DNA of 64,000 nucleotides from Candidatus Bathyarchaeum sp. (lineage in GTDB: Archaea > Thermoproteota > Bathyarchaeia > Bathyarchaeales > Bathyarchaeaceae). The stretch's first letter is position 1, and every line of letters begins with the position of its first letter. This document shows, piece by piece, positions 42,948 through 52,588 of this stretch. The translations under genes and the position numbers were made by a program. The notes beneath the pieces are model-generated. The model was not told the origin of the DNA. It was given only the letters and a program-made list of their open reading frames with translations, and did no database searches. The stretch lies in the NCBI GenBank assembly GCA_020344315.1, contig CP070820.1, forward strand, positions 404,256 through 468,255. Reading direction: 5' to 3'.

Positions 42948-45809
42948 TTAACTTCCGGAATAGACTGCAGTATTTCCTCGCTCGGTCACAACTTTTACGC
43001 TGTAACTGCCTGTTGGTAAGGAGATGTCGGTGCGAAGGTAATTTTTGGTATCTGCCGAATTTACGAAGATACTTATGTCATAGCGCTGGTGGTCTGTCGA
43101 GTTGGTTATCCATAGTGAGACCAAATGGATGGTTAGGGCTCCGTCGTTTCTGAAGGTGAATTGAGTTCCGTTGACTTCTACTCTGACTCCCAGAAAATCT
43201 ATATCTACAGATGTTTGGTCGCTATCGGCGCCCGAGTCCACTAATTTGACGTTTATTGTACCGTTGCTGTGAACGTAGCTTTGCCATACATCTGTAAGAT
43301 TCACGGAATAGTAGTCCCACCCTGTTGTCGGTGTGTGGCCTGCGGTGGAGTTGAAGCCGTTGTCGCTGTAGGTGGAGGCTGTCCAGTTGTAGGCTTTCAG
43401 ATACCAGTTCTCTGCCGAGTCATCAGCTCTATACCTCAACTGCATCTCGACTCCTTGAATATCTTCCAACTGGTATGTGGACATATCTATTGTGAAGGGT
43501 CCGTTCATGTCAAGCTGGTAGTTTTCGGGGCTTAGTTCTACAAGGTCAGCTTTAAGGTAGAAGCTTGTGTCAGTTGTTTTTACTCCTCTGATTTTCACCT
43601 TCCAGTGGCCTGTGGCGTTTCTGAACTGGGTGGGATTCTGTGTTATGGTTTGGCTTTGGGTCTCATCCGTGTCTGCTGTGGCGCTTGACAGGTAATTCAT
43701 GTATCCGTCTCCGCTTGTTGGATAAGCCCCAAGAGTGAAATTATAAAGTTGCATTGTAACATCCACTGAACCGGTTGTCCATGCGCTGTCGACCGTCCAA
43801 GTTAGCTGACTCCAATCTTCTAAGTCGCTTGAACCCGTGAATTCAACTTCCACAGTATATTGACTGGACCAGACGTGTAACAAAGTAGCATCTATACCCC
43901 AGCTATCCTGAGTTGTGTCACTTGATTCTGTATCTCCATTGAATCTGATCGTAAACGTTGATGAATCTAGGTATGAGGAGACTGATGCATTGTTCCATCC
44001 GTTTGTGAGGTCTGCGAAAACGTTTTGCCATTCAGTGCCAGTCCAAATGTATACCCGAAGGTTTTCGGTAGGGGGGGCGTCAAAAGGGACCTCGGAGACG
44101 AAGGAGTAGCTTCCGGAACCGGAACCATCGTTATTGTCTGGTCCCATATCGTCGAAATTGTTGTTTAGCTTGAAGTATGATCTTAGGTTGGTTTCGGAGC
44201 CAGCGAGTTCGGTGTAGTAGTCGCTCTGTATCTCCGGTAAGCTTCGATCAGTATTCCAGTATCTCAGGTCTTCTCCATGTCCATCTGTTGGGTCTACTCC
44301 TCCTCTAGAGGCCATGAAATTGTTTTGTGTGAACCCTAAGGTTGAGACTGTAGATGTCCAGGCGCTATTGTAGGCGTCCTGTGCTGGAGAAGTGTCTTGG
44401 TCTCCAACATATAGGTATAGGTCATCAGTGTTTTCATCCCACACTATAGCTATGAAGTACCATTCTCCAGCTGTGAAACTGGTGCTGCTTGTAAGAGAAC
44501 TTGTACCTCCCCAGTCAAGAACCAGATTTGTACCAGAAACTCTAGCTTCCATATCATTGTGTTGACCCCACGGTCTATCAGCAATTGTGTCCCATTGAAT
44601 CCAGAATGAGATTGTTCCTGTTGTGGAGCCCCAATCAGGGCTACCATCACCAACTATCATGTATCCGCCTGTTGCGTCCAGAGAATGTGTGTTGTTTCCC
44701 GTGTTTACATAGATTGCTAACTCTTCGTTAGTTTCATCATAATCAGCGTTAGTCCATTGAACTTCCAAATCTAACTCGTAATTAGTTTGGTCCACTTCTT
44801 TTGTTATTAAAACATCGTCAATCCATACGTTTTCTCCGAAATCTAAAGTTGCGTCAAAGCGTATTCTAAAGTTTGACACGAAATACTGGTTGTCAGTTAT
44901 CTCAGCGGTGTAATGCAACCACGTGTCATCGAAGCCATTGTCGTCTAGTTCATCGATCAGATCATAACTGCTTCCATCATAGTAGTATAGGGTAAAATCG
45001 AAGGATTCTGTGTCATCCTTTCTGAACCAGAAATCAACGTAAATAGTAGTGGCACCACTTGCATCTAAGTTGTCACAAGTGAAGTAGCCTTCATAAAAGT
45101 CAGCTGCCCAAGCTGAAGCAAAGCCGCTGTGTACAGGAAAGTTATTTTCCCTCCAATTGCTAGGTATAGAATCCCAATTAGCATCCCAGATAAAATCTTC
45201 AAAACCATCATCCAGCAAAGTAGAATTCGAAGAAGCTCCACTACTTCCCTCAGTTAATGTGTCATAAACTGAGTCTGGACCAGTTTGTTGCGCTGAGAAA
45301 TTGCCATGGGTTCCTTTGTCCGCGGAGGAGTCTATATTAGACGTGTTATTATCTACGAAATCTGATGTATCAGTTCCCGTGGAATAGCTTCTGAAAGTCA
45401 TGTAGACCTCGTCATTTGACTCCAAATCTGCAACACTTCCGGAAATCCAGCTCGTTGACCCACCAAGACTATACGCAGAAGGACTGTAAGGCAGAACTGA
45501 AGCTTCCCTGAACCTCTCGAAAACGCCGTCAGCGATTTGGGTATTCACATAAGTACCATTTACGAGGATGCCTGTGTTCACGGTATATTCGCTTTGAGCT
45601 CCAACCCAGGAAGAGCAAGTGACACACTCAACACTGGTGATTCTGGCCTCCTCTTTCAGTTTCTCCCAGTCATGCTGGTTCATCTCGTAACTCCACAAAA
45701 TAATATTCGAAACTATGGCCAGAATAATCACTAGGCTAAGGACAATAACTATTACGTTGCTGATGCCCCTACGGTTCCCTTTAAGACGGCGACGTGTAAT
45801 AGTCAACAA
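42948..45809 (-). CDS. Giant type IV pilin-like adhesin with LamG-like region
   Basis: About 953 residues from TTG 45809 (SD-like GGAGAGGAACAAAGG just upstream); the open frame runs 69 nt further into the small pilin gene. A class III prepilin signal is clear: basic RRRLKGNRRG, probable cleavage before ISNV, then a hydrophobic helix (VIVIVLSLVIILAIVSNIILW). The long exported part is Ser/Thr/Gly/Asn-rich beta structure. A LamG/concanavalin-like section (~400-560) includes GDGSPDWGSTTGTISFWIQWDT, WYFIAIVWDENTDDLYLYVG and SYFKLNNNFDDMGPDNNDGSG. Further repeats containing VWIDDVLITKE-like and WTGTEWQNVFADLTNGW segments occur. It is likely a pilus tip or surface adhesin. Last gene of the pilus operon. 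Confidence 0.78.
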   Translation of the reverse strand: MLTITRRRLKGNRRGISNVIVIVLSLVIILAIVSNIILWSYEMNQHDWEKLKEEARITSVECVTCSSWVGAQSEYTVNTGILVNGTYVNTQIADGVFERFREASVLPYSPSAYSLGGSTSWISGSVADLESNDEVYMTFRSYSTGTDTSDFVDNNTSNIDSSADKGTHGNFSAQQTGPDSVYDTLTEGSSGASSNSTLLDDGFEDFIWDANWDSIPSNWRENNFPVHSGFASAWAADFYEGYFTCDNLDASGATTIYVDFWFRKDDTESFDFTLYYYDGSSYDLIDELDDNGFDDTWLHYTAEITDNQYFVSNFRIRFDATLDFGENVWIDDVLITKEVDQTNYELDLEVQWTNADYDETNEELAIYVNTGNNTHSLDATGGYMIVGDGSPDWGSTTGTISFWIQWDTIADRPWGQHNDMEARVSGTNLVLDWGGTSSLTSSTSFTAGEWYFIAIVWDENTDDLYLYVGDQDTSPAQDAYNSAWTSTVSTLGFTQNNFMASRGGVDPTDGHGEDLRYWNTDRSLPEIQSDYYTELAGSETNLRSYFKLNNNFDDMGPDNNDGSGSGSYSFVSEVPFDAPPTENLRVYIWTGTEWQNVFADLTNGWNNASVSSYLDSSTFTIRFNGDTESSDTTQDSWGIDATLLHVWSSQYTVEVEFTGSSDLEDWSQLTWTVDSAWTTGSVDVTMQLYNFTLGAYPTSGDGYMNYLSSATADTDETQSQTITQNPTQFRNATGHWKVKIRGVKTTDTSFYLKADLVELSPENYQLDMNGPFTIDMSTYQLEDIQGVEMQLRYRADDSAENWYLKAYNWTASTYSDNGFNSTAGHTPTTGWDYYSVNLTDVWQSYVHSNGTINVKLVDSGADSDQTSVDIDFLGVRVEVNGTQFTFRNDGALTIHLVSLWITNSTDHQRYDISIFVNSADTKNYLRTDISLPTGSYSVKVVTERGNTAVYSGS

Positions 45810-46194
45810 CCTTTGTTCCTCTCCGTGTAACAACTTTGATTTCGTAAGCGGAGTCTGAGCTCCAGCTATACGTGACATTCAACCAACCATGCTTGTCCTC
45901 TTCCAATTCAAGAGGTGTAAAAGACTGGGGTATACGGTCAATGTATACAGCGGCTATCTTGGCTGATACCTTGCCCACGTTGCGAATATATAATGAAACC
46001 TGATTTGTTGTAAACCAAACATCCTCAACAATGAGGCGTTCACCCATGTTGTCGTGAAGATTTTCGGTGATAACATAGGTAGCTGTAACAGCGATCGACA
46101 TGGCTGCCACTGCGATGACCGTCAGTAAGAGATTGCTCAAGACAGGGGTTATTCCCCTCTTGTTCCGCAGTAGTTTTCTCACATCTTTCACCAT
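45781..46194 (-). CDS. Small type IV pilin / archaeal pseudopilin
   Basis: 137 residues from ATG 46194, which overlaps the TAA of the preceding gene as TAATG. A class III signal: MVKDVRKLLRNKRG, cleavage probably before ITPV, then LSNLLLTVIAVAAMSIAVTATYVI. The mature domain is short, mostly beta, with no cysteine. It resembles archaeal adhesion pilins of the DUF1628/flagellin-like group. It is probably the major subunit, with the giant downstream protein as a minor tip pilin. Confidence 0.75.
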   Translation of the reverse strand: MVKDVRKLLRNKRGITPVLSNLLLTVIAVAAMSIAVTATYVITENLHDNMGERLIVEDVWFTTNQVSLYIRNVGKVSAKIAAVYIDRIPQSFTPLELEEDKHGWLNVTYSWSSDSAYEIKVVTRRGTKVVDYYTSPS

Positions 46195-47015
46195 TACACG
46201 ACAAATTTGAAGGTCAGATATCCGCAAACCAAGAGAATGACACTGTGTTTCAGTCCGCCGCCAATTGTTCCTTCACCCATTTTTCCAGCGACGAGACCTC
46301 CGAAGAAGGCTTGGATGGCACTCATATGAAAGAAAACCCTTCTTGCTTCATCAGGGGCCATTAGTGCAAACTGGGTGGTGGCGAAATCCGCCACGTCCAC
46401 AAAGAAGGATTTAAAGAGCATGATAATGGTGAAGAGGAAGACGAAGAACGCCACGTAGATGATCGCAAGGTAAGGTCTAATCTGAGTTTTGCGCTCTGTA
46501 TCAAATGTCAAGATTGTCTGCACAAATTTCTCCAGCGGATCAAAAACTTCTTCAACCTTTCCTCCTGACCTGTGAGCTTCGAGAATCAACGGAATCGTTC
46601 TTCCCATAAGAGCGGTGTCAACACGCTTGCCCAAGGATTGAAGCGCTTCCTCGAAGGGCACTCCCCAGCTCATCTGGGCTACCATCTTCTTCAGTTCCTT
46701 AGTCAAAGGTCCATAATTCCTCTTAGATGCTTCCTCCAACGCCTGCGGCAAAGTCATTCCCGTTTTTTGAGCCTGAACTATACTTCGAAAGAGGTCGGGA
46801 AGACGTTTGTCGATAGATCTCTTCCAACGATAATCCGCATAATCGAGTACGGCTGGAGGAAAAACGGTGATCACCACTGCCAATAGGAAATATTCATCGA
46901 AGAGAGGGCTATCTCTGAGGAGGAGAATTGCGGTTACACATATCATTATCCCTAGTGCACCAGAGACAATCCAAGCGATTTTCTTCTCAGATTTTTTAAC
47001 TTTAGGCATAGTCAT
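46194..47015 (-). CDS. TadC-like type II/IV pilus membrane platform protein (second copy)
   Basis: A 273-residue T2SSF-domain protein. The cytoplasmic helical domain (~55-165) includes RSIVQAQKTGMTLPQALEEASKRNYGPLTKELKKMVAQMSWGVPFEEALQSLGKR and RTIPLILEAHRSGGKVEEVF; it is flanked by membrane helices at ~14-52 and by three more in the C-terminal third. Archaeal pilus operons commonly carry two such proteins in tandem. It overlaps the first copy by an ATGA and the pilin by one base. Confidence 0.85.
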   Translation of the reverse strand: MTMPKVKKSEKKIAWIVSGALGIMICVTAILLLRDSPLFDEYFLLAVVITVFPPAVLDYADYRWKRSIDKRLPDLFRSIVQAQKTGMTLPQALEEASKRNYGPLTKELKKMVAQMSWGVPFEEALQSLGKRVDTALMGRTIPLILEAHRSGGKVEEVFDPLEKFVQTILTFDTERKTQIRPYLAIIYVAFFVFLFTIIMLFKSFFVDVADFATTQFALMAPDEARRVFFHMSAIQAFFGGLVAGKMGEGTIGGGLKHSVILLVCGYLTFKFVV

Positions 47016-47902
47016 CTCTTCGGCGAAAGCACATCTAAGATTACCAGAAAAATCATTGACCCAATCGGCAAACCAATGTAGGTCAAAAGTTGCAATAACA
47101 AGCGAGAGTCCAACGGACTAAATCCCCCACTGCCCAGCATCGCCATAACCGCAAGCATCACCACAAAGATGAGGGATCCTGCCACCATCAACGTGACGTA
47201 AAATTCCGCCAAAACTCCAAGAGTATCAGAGAAACGACGCAAAGCGATCTTCTTTAACTTCAGATATTGCTGCGATCGGTCTCCAAGATATTTTTCTAGG
47301 CTTCCTCCAGAGTGAACAACGGAAATGAACCCTTCAAGCAACTCTTTGAACCTTTCAGAAGGTGTTCGGCGAGAGGTAGTCTCCAATGCTGAGATGGCGT
47401 CATAGCCGAAAAGCTCTACATCCCGAACTACGGTTCTTGCCACGGTAGAGACTGCCAATGATTCGTCAACTTGGGCCAAGGAACGCCATATAAAGTCTGG
47501 AGGCACACCGGCACCGGCTAAAATCGACATATACCCTGTAGTGAAAGGCAACTCATCTTCTAGGGCTCTCTTCAAACTGTCTGCCCGATAGGTTGGATAA
47601 GAATAGAAAACTATGACGGTTAAAGCTCCAGCAAATAGACTTGCTCCCACTCCAAAGAGAAGCGATTGAAGGAGAGTAAGTTCAAAGATGAAGAATAAAA
47701 GCGCTGGAACTGCAATCATGATTGAGATAGACAGTAACACACTCGCAAGAATGACCGCGCTGACGTACGCTTTGAAATTAACCCTCATCCCCGACTTCTT
47801 TAGACTCACATCCAAATCTCTGAACAATGGCAAGAATCTTGTTGCCCCTCCAACAATACGATAGGCTCTTTTGAGCCCACTTCTCTCTTTGTTTGGAGTC
47901 AT
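47012..47902 (-). CDS. TadC-like type II/IV pilus membrane platform protein (first copy)
   Basis: A 296-residue T2SSF family protein. Membrane helices at ~45-72 and ~80-105, a cytoplasmic T2SSF helical domain (~110-225: YMSILAGAGVPPDFIWRSLAQ..., FKELLEGFISVVHSGGSLEKYL), and C-terminal helices (~230-295). It anchors the assembly ATPase. ATGA overlaps on both sides with the ATPase and the second platform gene show a tight operon. Confidence 0.85.
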   Translation of the reverse strand: MTPNKERSGLKRAYRIVGGATRFLPLFRDLDVSLKKSGMRVNFKAYVSAVILASVLLSISIMIAVPALLFFIFELTLLQSLLFGVGASLFAGALTVIVFYSYPTYRADSLKRALEDELPFTTGYMSILAGAGVPPDFIWRSLAQVDESLAVSTVARTVVRDVELFGYDAISALETTSRRTPSERFKELLEGFISVVHSGGSLEKYLGDRSQQYLKLKKIALRRFSDTLGVLAEFYVTLMVAGSLIFVVMLAVMAMLGSGGFSPLDSRLLLQLLTYIGLPIGSMIFLVILDVLSPKR

Positions 47903-49416
47903 GATGGTCCCAACCTAGCCTTTCGAAAGACGCGGGTTGGATCAGCATAGTATTCTCTGATAACGGAAACTACATCGGGATATTTGCGAATCCCCTTCTT
48001 CACCATCCAGTCTAGCACAGTTTTTCTTCTATTAAGCTCCTCAAGAACCTCCTTTTCATCAAGCCCTTTACGTTTCCTCTTTTCCTCCAAGATGTGGCTA
48101 TGGCCAGAATACACGAAGGTGTCATGTTTTGCGTCCCACCTGAACACCTCGTTGGTTATCAGTTCCCTTGTCTTTGGGTCTAATCCAACGATTTCTGTCA
48201 CTGTGCGTGTTCTTCGGGCGGGCTTTCCATTAACTTCGGTTCGTAACTGAACTGTTATGGCATCGATCATTGTTAGGAGAGGTCTCGGAATGTTCATTGG
48301 TTCAGATTCCAAACGGTGAATAACTGAACTTGCGGATTCGCCGTGGATTGTTCCCATTCCCAAATGACCTGTTGCCATGGCTTGGAAGAGGGTGTAAGCT
48401 TCTTCTCCCCGAACCTCACCCACAAGTAGGTAATCCGGTCTCTGCCGGACAGCCGCCTTTAAAAGATCAAACAGCGTGACAGTTCTAGCTCCCTTCTCAT
48501 CGTGTCCGAAGCCCATTCTGGCAACCGATGGAATCCAGTTTTCATGGGGCAAGTTTAATTCGGCAGTATCTTCTACGCTGACTACCTTTAATCCAGGTTT
48601 GATGAACATCGAAAAGCAGTTGAGCGCGGTCGTTTTTCCCGCGGCAACACCTCCGGATACAAGAATGGATGCCCTGTTTTCGATGGCATACCAGAAGTAT
48701 GCAGCCATCTCGGATGAGAGGGTGCCGAAGGAGATTAAGTCAGAAATGGTCAGGGGATCGACACGGAAGCGCCGTATCGTAAAAGTTGAGCCTCTACGGG
48801 TAATTTCGTCTCCGTAGGTCATTTGTATTCGACTACCGTCAGGTAGGGACGCGTCAAGTATTGGCATTGCAAGGGAGATGTTTTTCTTCGCCAAATAGGC
48901 TAGCCTTACTATGAAGGAGTTTAGTTCTTCACTGTTTTTGAAGAGAATGTTTGTAGGAAGAGATTCATAGTTGCGATGCCAAATGTAGATTGGGATGTCA
49001 ACTCCGTCTGCTGAGATGTCCTCGATCAGCGGGTCTTTCATGAGAGGATCTATTTTTCCGTAGCCTAGAAAGTCGCGTATGATGAAGTACATTAGCTTGT
49101 CCACGGCTTCTTCGTCGATTTTGAGGCGGTAGTCCTTGATGATTTCACGAATCTTTGTTTTAAGATACTCTTCAGCCTTGTCTCGTGTTCCGATTTCTTT
49201 GAGGTTGACGTCGATTTCTTCAACCAGTATATCCTTGATTTCTCTAAGTTGATTTTCCTCTTCTTCGAGGAGGGTGGGTTCGATCAATTCATATCTTATT
49301 CGTTGGGTGTTGGGTTCGGTAACGACTGCGGCGTAGACGTAGGGTTCATAAATGGGGTATACCTCTCGGAAAACGGAGGCTTTTTTTTCAGGTATGGATT
49401 TTGATTTAGTTTTCAT
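47899..49416 (-). CDS. Type IV pilus / Tad-like secretion ATPase (GspE/VirB11 family)
   Basis: A 505-residue hexameric ATPase powering pilus assembly. N-terminal domain (~1-170), then the catalytic half: Walker A SGGVAAGKTTAL near residues 254-265, VVSVEDTAELNLPHENWIP (Asp box), Walker B LLVGEVRGEEAYTLFQAMATGHLGMGTIHGES with the His box. The C-terminus is the 2HCT-like ~60 residues. First gene of the operon. It belongs to the archaeal pilus/archaellum FlaI-TadA branch; the absence of other archaellum genes nearby favours an adhesive pilus. Confidence 0.93.
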   Translation of the reverse strand: MKTKSKSIPEKKASVFREVYPIYEPYVYAAVVTEPNTQRIRYELIEPTLLEEEENQLREIKDILVEEIDVNLKEIGTRDKAEEYLKTKIREIIKDYRLKIDEEAVDKLMYFIIRDFLGYGKIDPLMKDPLIEDISADGVDIPIYIWHRNYESLPTNILFKNSEELNSFIVRLAYLAKKNISLAMPILDASLPDGSRIQMTYGDEITRRGSTFTIRRFRVDPLTISDLISFGTLSSEMAAYFWYAIENRASILVSGGVAAGKTTALNCFSMFIKPGLKVVSVEDTAELNLPHENWIPSVARMGFGHDEKGARTVTLFDLLKAAVRQRPDYLLVGEVRGEEAYTLFQAMATGHLGMGTIHGESASSVIHRLESEPMNIPRPLLTMIDAITVQLRTEVNGKPARRTRTVTEIVGLDPKTRELITNEVFRWDAKHDTFVYSGHSHILEEKRKRKGLDEKEVLEELNRRKTVLDWMVKKGIRKYPDVVSVIREYYADPTRVFRKARLGPS

Positions 49417-49572
49417 TAGCCCTCACGTTTACTCCGTTTTTCAGTTCTTTCGATAGGGAATTGGCTGATGGTGCCAGTTTCTGGCTCTTCCATGGCGAAA
49501 TATAGTATATATTAAGACTTAATAAAATCTATGGAGTGAGAATCACTTAGCTTTAGAACACCCGAACAAAAA

Positions 49573-51351
49573 CTAAGCCGCCCAAAAAGGGGACTCGACC
49601 CTCATGATCTCTATAAACTTATTCAATGCTTCAAGCTCTTCAGGAGTCAAACGGATTTGAAATTTTGTCAACAAAACCTTTGCGTGAGCTTCGGGCACTC
49701 TAACATAGAAGACCTCTCCCTCGTGGATGTGGCGACCCACGACGGATTTATTTATAGAAAAGGCGACCTGCATCCCGACATTAGCTTCCGATACCGCTTG
49801 TCCGCGGTCCTGAATCTGTAGGATTTCCCCGACGTTCCGCCCATCTTCCTTAACAAGAACATATTTCGGTTTGATTCGTCCTGCCAAAATTTCGACACCA
49901 ATAACTGCGGGTTTTGCTTTCCTGAAGATGTAACCTGGGAGAAACTTCACTTTACCCGGTTTCACTAATGTGTCGAATTCTTCTTTCAATCGGGTCTCTT
50001 CCTCCTTTTTCACCCACTGTATGTAGTCGTCGATGAGGTGGTAGATGATTTTGTTCCTAAAAATAGGAACGTTACGATTTTTTGCCTCCTCCTCGGCGTC
50101 TGGCAACACCTTAACATTGAAAGCTAAAATAACTCCATTAAGGGGTTCACGTTCTTTAACCACTACCGCTTCAGTGACGTCACGTCTGGAGACATCTCCG
50201 ACATCCGCCATTTTTATCTGAACGTTGTTGCGTTTCAAACTCTCGGCAATCGCTTCAAGAGACCCTAAGGCGTCGGTTTTCAAAACTACGCCGTCCATTT
50301 TAGTGGCAATCTTGATTTTCTCAACCTCTTCAGAAACCAAATCAACATACTCTTCAAGACGATCTTCAGAAGGAACAACATACAAAGGCGCACCAGCCAA
50401 GGCTTCCTCCAGATTTGGCGCTGCGATTTTTATTCCAGCCGCAGCCGAAACAGAATCAACCGAAGAAAATTTGTCTCGCGGGTCTCTGATCTCATCCAGA
50501 GGCTTAGGCAGGAGTATTGCGCGAATGTTGGTTACAATAGGTTTTTCTTTTGCACCAACCACTATGAGGTCGCCCTTCTGAAGTATGCCATCGTAAATAA
50601 TCACGTTAATGGTAATGCCTAGGCCGGGTTCCTCTTTAACTTCCAAAACAGTTCCTTTCGCCGGCCCCTCTGTTGTCTTGAGTCTGGACCGCAAATACTG
50701 TTGGGTCAAACCTACAAGAACCGCTAAGAGTTCGGGTATACCCTCCCCAGTTTTGGCACTTGTAGGGACTATGGCAATGGTCTTGGTGAAATCGGATACA
50801 TTGTTGAATCGATCAGTTCTGAAACCCAGTCTAGAAAAAGTTCCCATGATTCTGTATAGGTTTTCATCTAACTCTTGTCGAACAAATGGGTCCTGATTGC
50901 GATAAGCCGCTGAAAAAGTTTCTTCAGGCTTGGATTTCCATCCGGGTACGCGATCAATTTTGTTTGCCGCAACAAGGAAGGGGGTTTTCCTCTCTTTCAA
51001 AATGTCGATACACTCATAAGTCTGAGCCTCAAATCCCCTGAGAACATCAACTACAAGAATTGCAATATCCGCTGTTGCTCCCCCTCTCTTTCTCAAGTTG
51101 GCGAAGGCTTCGTGACCTGGCGTATCGATGACAAGCAGTCCTGAGATTTTTACATCTGTTTTTAATCCTTTCAGGAGAGGTCCACAGATTTTGGTGAGGG
51201 TCTTGACGGGAAAGTAACTTGCGCCGATGTGTTGGGTGATGCCTCCGACTTCGCGGGCTTGAACAGTACTTTTTCTGATCTTATCGAGCAGCAGAGTCTT
51301 TCCAGTGTCTATGTGACCTAGTACAGAGACGATGGGTTGTCTTATGGGCAT
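49573..51351 (-). CDS. infB: Translation initiation factor aIF5B (IF-2 homologue)
   Basis: A GTPase that joins the ribosomal subunits and positions initiator tRNA. The start is ATG 51351 (MPIRQPIVSVLGHIDTGKT), after a GTGGAGG site; the frame above adds ~29 implausible residues. The protein then has ~592 residues. G1 GHIDTGKT, G2 GGITQHIGA, G3 DTPGHEAF, G4 ANKID and G5-type SAKTGEG are intact. C-terminal domains include the KPAVIGVEILAGRIKPKYVLV core. There is no intein. Downstream of adk. Confidence 0.95.
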   Translation of the reverse strand: MPIRQPIVSVLGHIDTGKTLLLDKIRKSTVQAREVGGITQHIGASYFPVKTLTKICGPLLKGLKTDVKISGLLVIDTPGHEAFANLRKRGGATADIAILVVDVLRGFEAQTYECIDILKERKTPFLVAANKIDRVPGWKSKPEETFSAAYRNQDPFVRQELDENLYRIMGTFSRLGFRTDRFNNVSDFTKTIAIVPTSAKTGEGIPELLAVLVGLTQQYLRSRLKTTEGPAKGTVLEVKEEPGLGITINVIIYDGILQKGDLIVVGAKEKPIVTNIRAILLPKPLDEIRDPRDKFSSVDSVSAAAGIKIAAPNLEEALAGAPLYVVPSEDRLEEYVDLVSEEVEKIKIATKMDGVVLKTDALGSLEAIAESLKRNNVQIKMADVGDVSRRDVTEAVVVKEREPLNGVILAFNVKVLPDAEEEAKNRNVPIFRNKIIYHLIDDYIQWVKKEEETRLKEEFDTLVKPGKVKFLPGYIFRKAKPAVIGVEILAGRIKPKYVLVKEDGRNVGEILQIQDRGQAVSEANVGMQVAFSINKSVVGRHIHEGEVFYVRVPEAHAKVLLTKFQIRLTPEELEALNKFIEIMRVESPFWAA

Positions 51352-51454
51352 GAGGCTTCCTCCACGATAATTGGGTAAACCGCTGCTTTTAGGTTCTACC
51401 CTGATTTGTGGACGAAGAGAATATGGGTCTGTTGTCACAGATTAATTTATTGAA

Positions 51455-52099
51455 TTAGCTTAGAGCCTCAAGATGTTTCTCGCATTGAGAGATTATTTTG
51501 TCAATTTCTTCAATATCATAATGTGCATCAACATCAGCTAGCGATCCCTTTTTTCGGATATAGTCAACAACGGGCTTCGTTTTTTCTCGATACACCACTA
51601 ACCTATTCTTGATGACCTGAGGCTTCTCATCTGAGCGTTGAATAAGGCTTCCGCCGCAACGGTCACATACACCCTCAACCTTTGGAGGCACATTCTTTAT
51701 GTGGTATATGGCTCCGCATTTACTGCAAGTTCTTCGACCACCAATCCTGGACATTATAACCTCGTCAGGAGCAACAAAATTCAAGGCAACATCAATTTTT
51801 TTGAATTTTCCCATGGCTTCTGCTTGAGCAACCGTTCTAGGATAACCGTCAAGGAGAAAACCCCCTTTGCAGTCATCCTCTTGGAGTCTATTCTTCACCA
51901 ATTCAATAACTATTTCATCGGGAACAAGGTCGCCGCTGGATACGTAACCTTTTATTTTTTTTCCCAGTTCAGTTTCATCCTTTATTGCCCTGCGGAACAG
52001 GTCTCCTACCCCAATTTTTGGGATATTGTATTTGTCTGAAAGAAATCCCGCGTAGGTTCCCTTGCCTACTCCCGGGGGGCCGAGTATAACGATGTTCAT
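51455..52099 (-). CDS. adk: Adenylate kinase (zinc-containing)
   Basis: It balances ATP, AMP and ADP. The 214-residue length is that of the bacterial-type AK with a LID domain, rather than the ~190-residue archaeal AK. The P-loop GPPGVGKGT lies at 7-15. The GFLLDGYPRTVAQAEAM and RLVVYREKTKPV segments fit the AMP/LID motion. LID cysteines CSKC...CDRC form a zinc site. It sits between L24e and aIF5B, with ~57 and ~103-nt gaps. Confidence 0.95.
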   Translation of the reverse strand: MNIVILGPPGVGKGTYAGFLSDKYNIPKIGVGDLFRRAIKDETELGKKIKGYVSSGDLVPDEIVIELVKNRLQEDDCKGGFLLDGYPRTVAQAEAMGKFKKIDVALNFVAPDEVIMSRIGGRRTCSKCGAIYHIKNVPPKVEGVCDRCGGSLIQRSDEKPQVIKNRLVVYREKTKPVVDYIRKKGSLADVDAHYDIEEIDKIISQCEKHLEALS

Positions 52100-52156
52100 G
52101 GTTATTCACCAAGCCTTCATGGCTCTTCTATCTTATAAAAGAGATATATTTGTCAG

Positions 52157-52354
52157 TTAGGCTTTTCCTTTCTCTTCCTTTCCGAAATATTTTGTCCACC
52201 TAATCTTTCGGGAGTCACGCTTTAAGGCGAGGGAACTTTTTCTGCACTTGCTGGAACAGAAATACAGAATGGTTCCGTCGTTTCTTACGTACATCATGCC
52301 GGTGCCTGATGAAAACTCGTCTCCGCAAAAAGAACAGTTTCTGGACTTTGGCAC
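52157..52354 (-). CDS. rpl24e: Ribosomal protein L24e
   Basis: A 65-residue protein of the large subunit with an N-terminal zinc finger ([31 protein letters not shown]), then a basic helix ending [11 protein letters not shown]. The start is GTG 52354, after an AAGGAGG site. Part of the L7Ae-S28e-L24e run. Confidence 0.94.
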   Translation of the reverse strand: MPKSRNCSFCGDEFSSGTGMMYVRNDGTILYFCSSKCRKSSLALKRDSRKIRWTKYFGKEEKGKA

Positions 52355-52366
52355 TGGCTATCCTCC

Positions 52367-52588
52367 TTATCTTCTGAGTTTTTTGGCTTCCCGTTCAGTT
52401 TCTCTTAGAACTAGAATATCGTTGGTTCGCACTGGACCTTTCACGTTCCTTGTTATGATGCGCCCTTTGTCTCTTCCTTCGAGGACTCGGACTCTGACTT
52501 GGGTAATCTCGCCAGTGAGTCCTGTTCGACCAACGACTTGGATGACTTCGGCAGGAACTAGGCCATCCTCTGCCTCTTTCTTGCTCAT
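52367..52588 (-). CDS. rps28e: Ribosomal protein S28e
   Basis: A 73-residue small-subunit OB-fold protein: [57 protein letters not shown]. Its ATG overlaps the L7Ae stop (ATGA). Confidence 0.95.
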   Translation of the reverse strand: MSKKEAEDGLVPAEVIQVVGRTGLTGEITQVRVRVLEGRDKGRIITRNVKGPVRTNDILVLRETEREAKKLRR

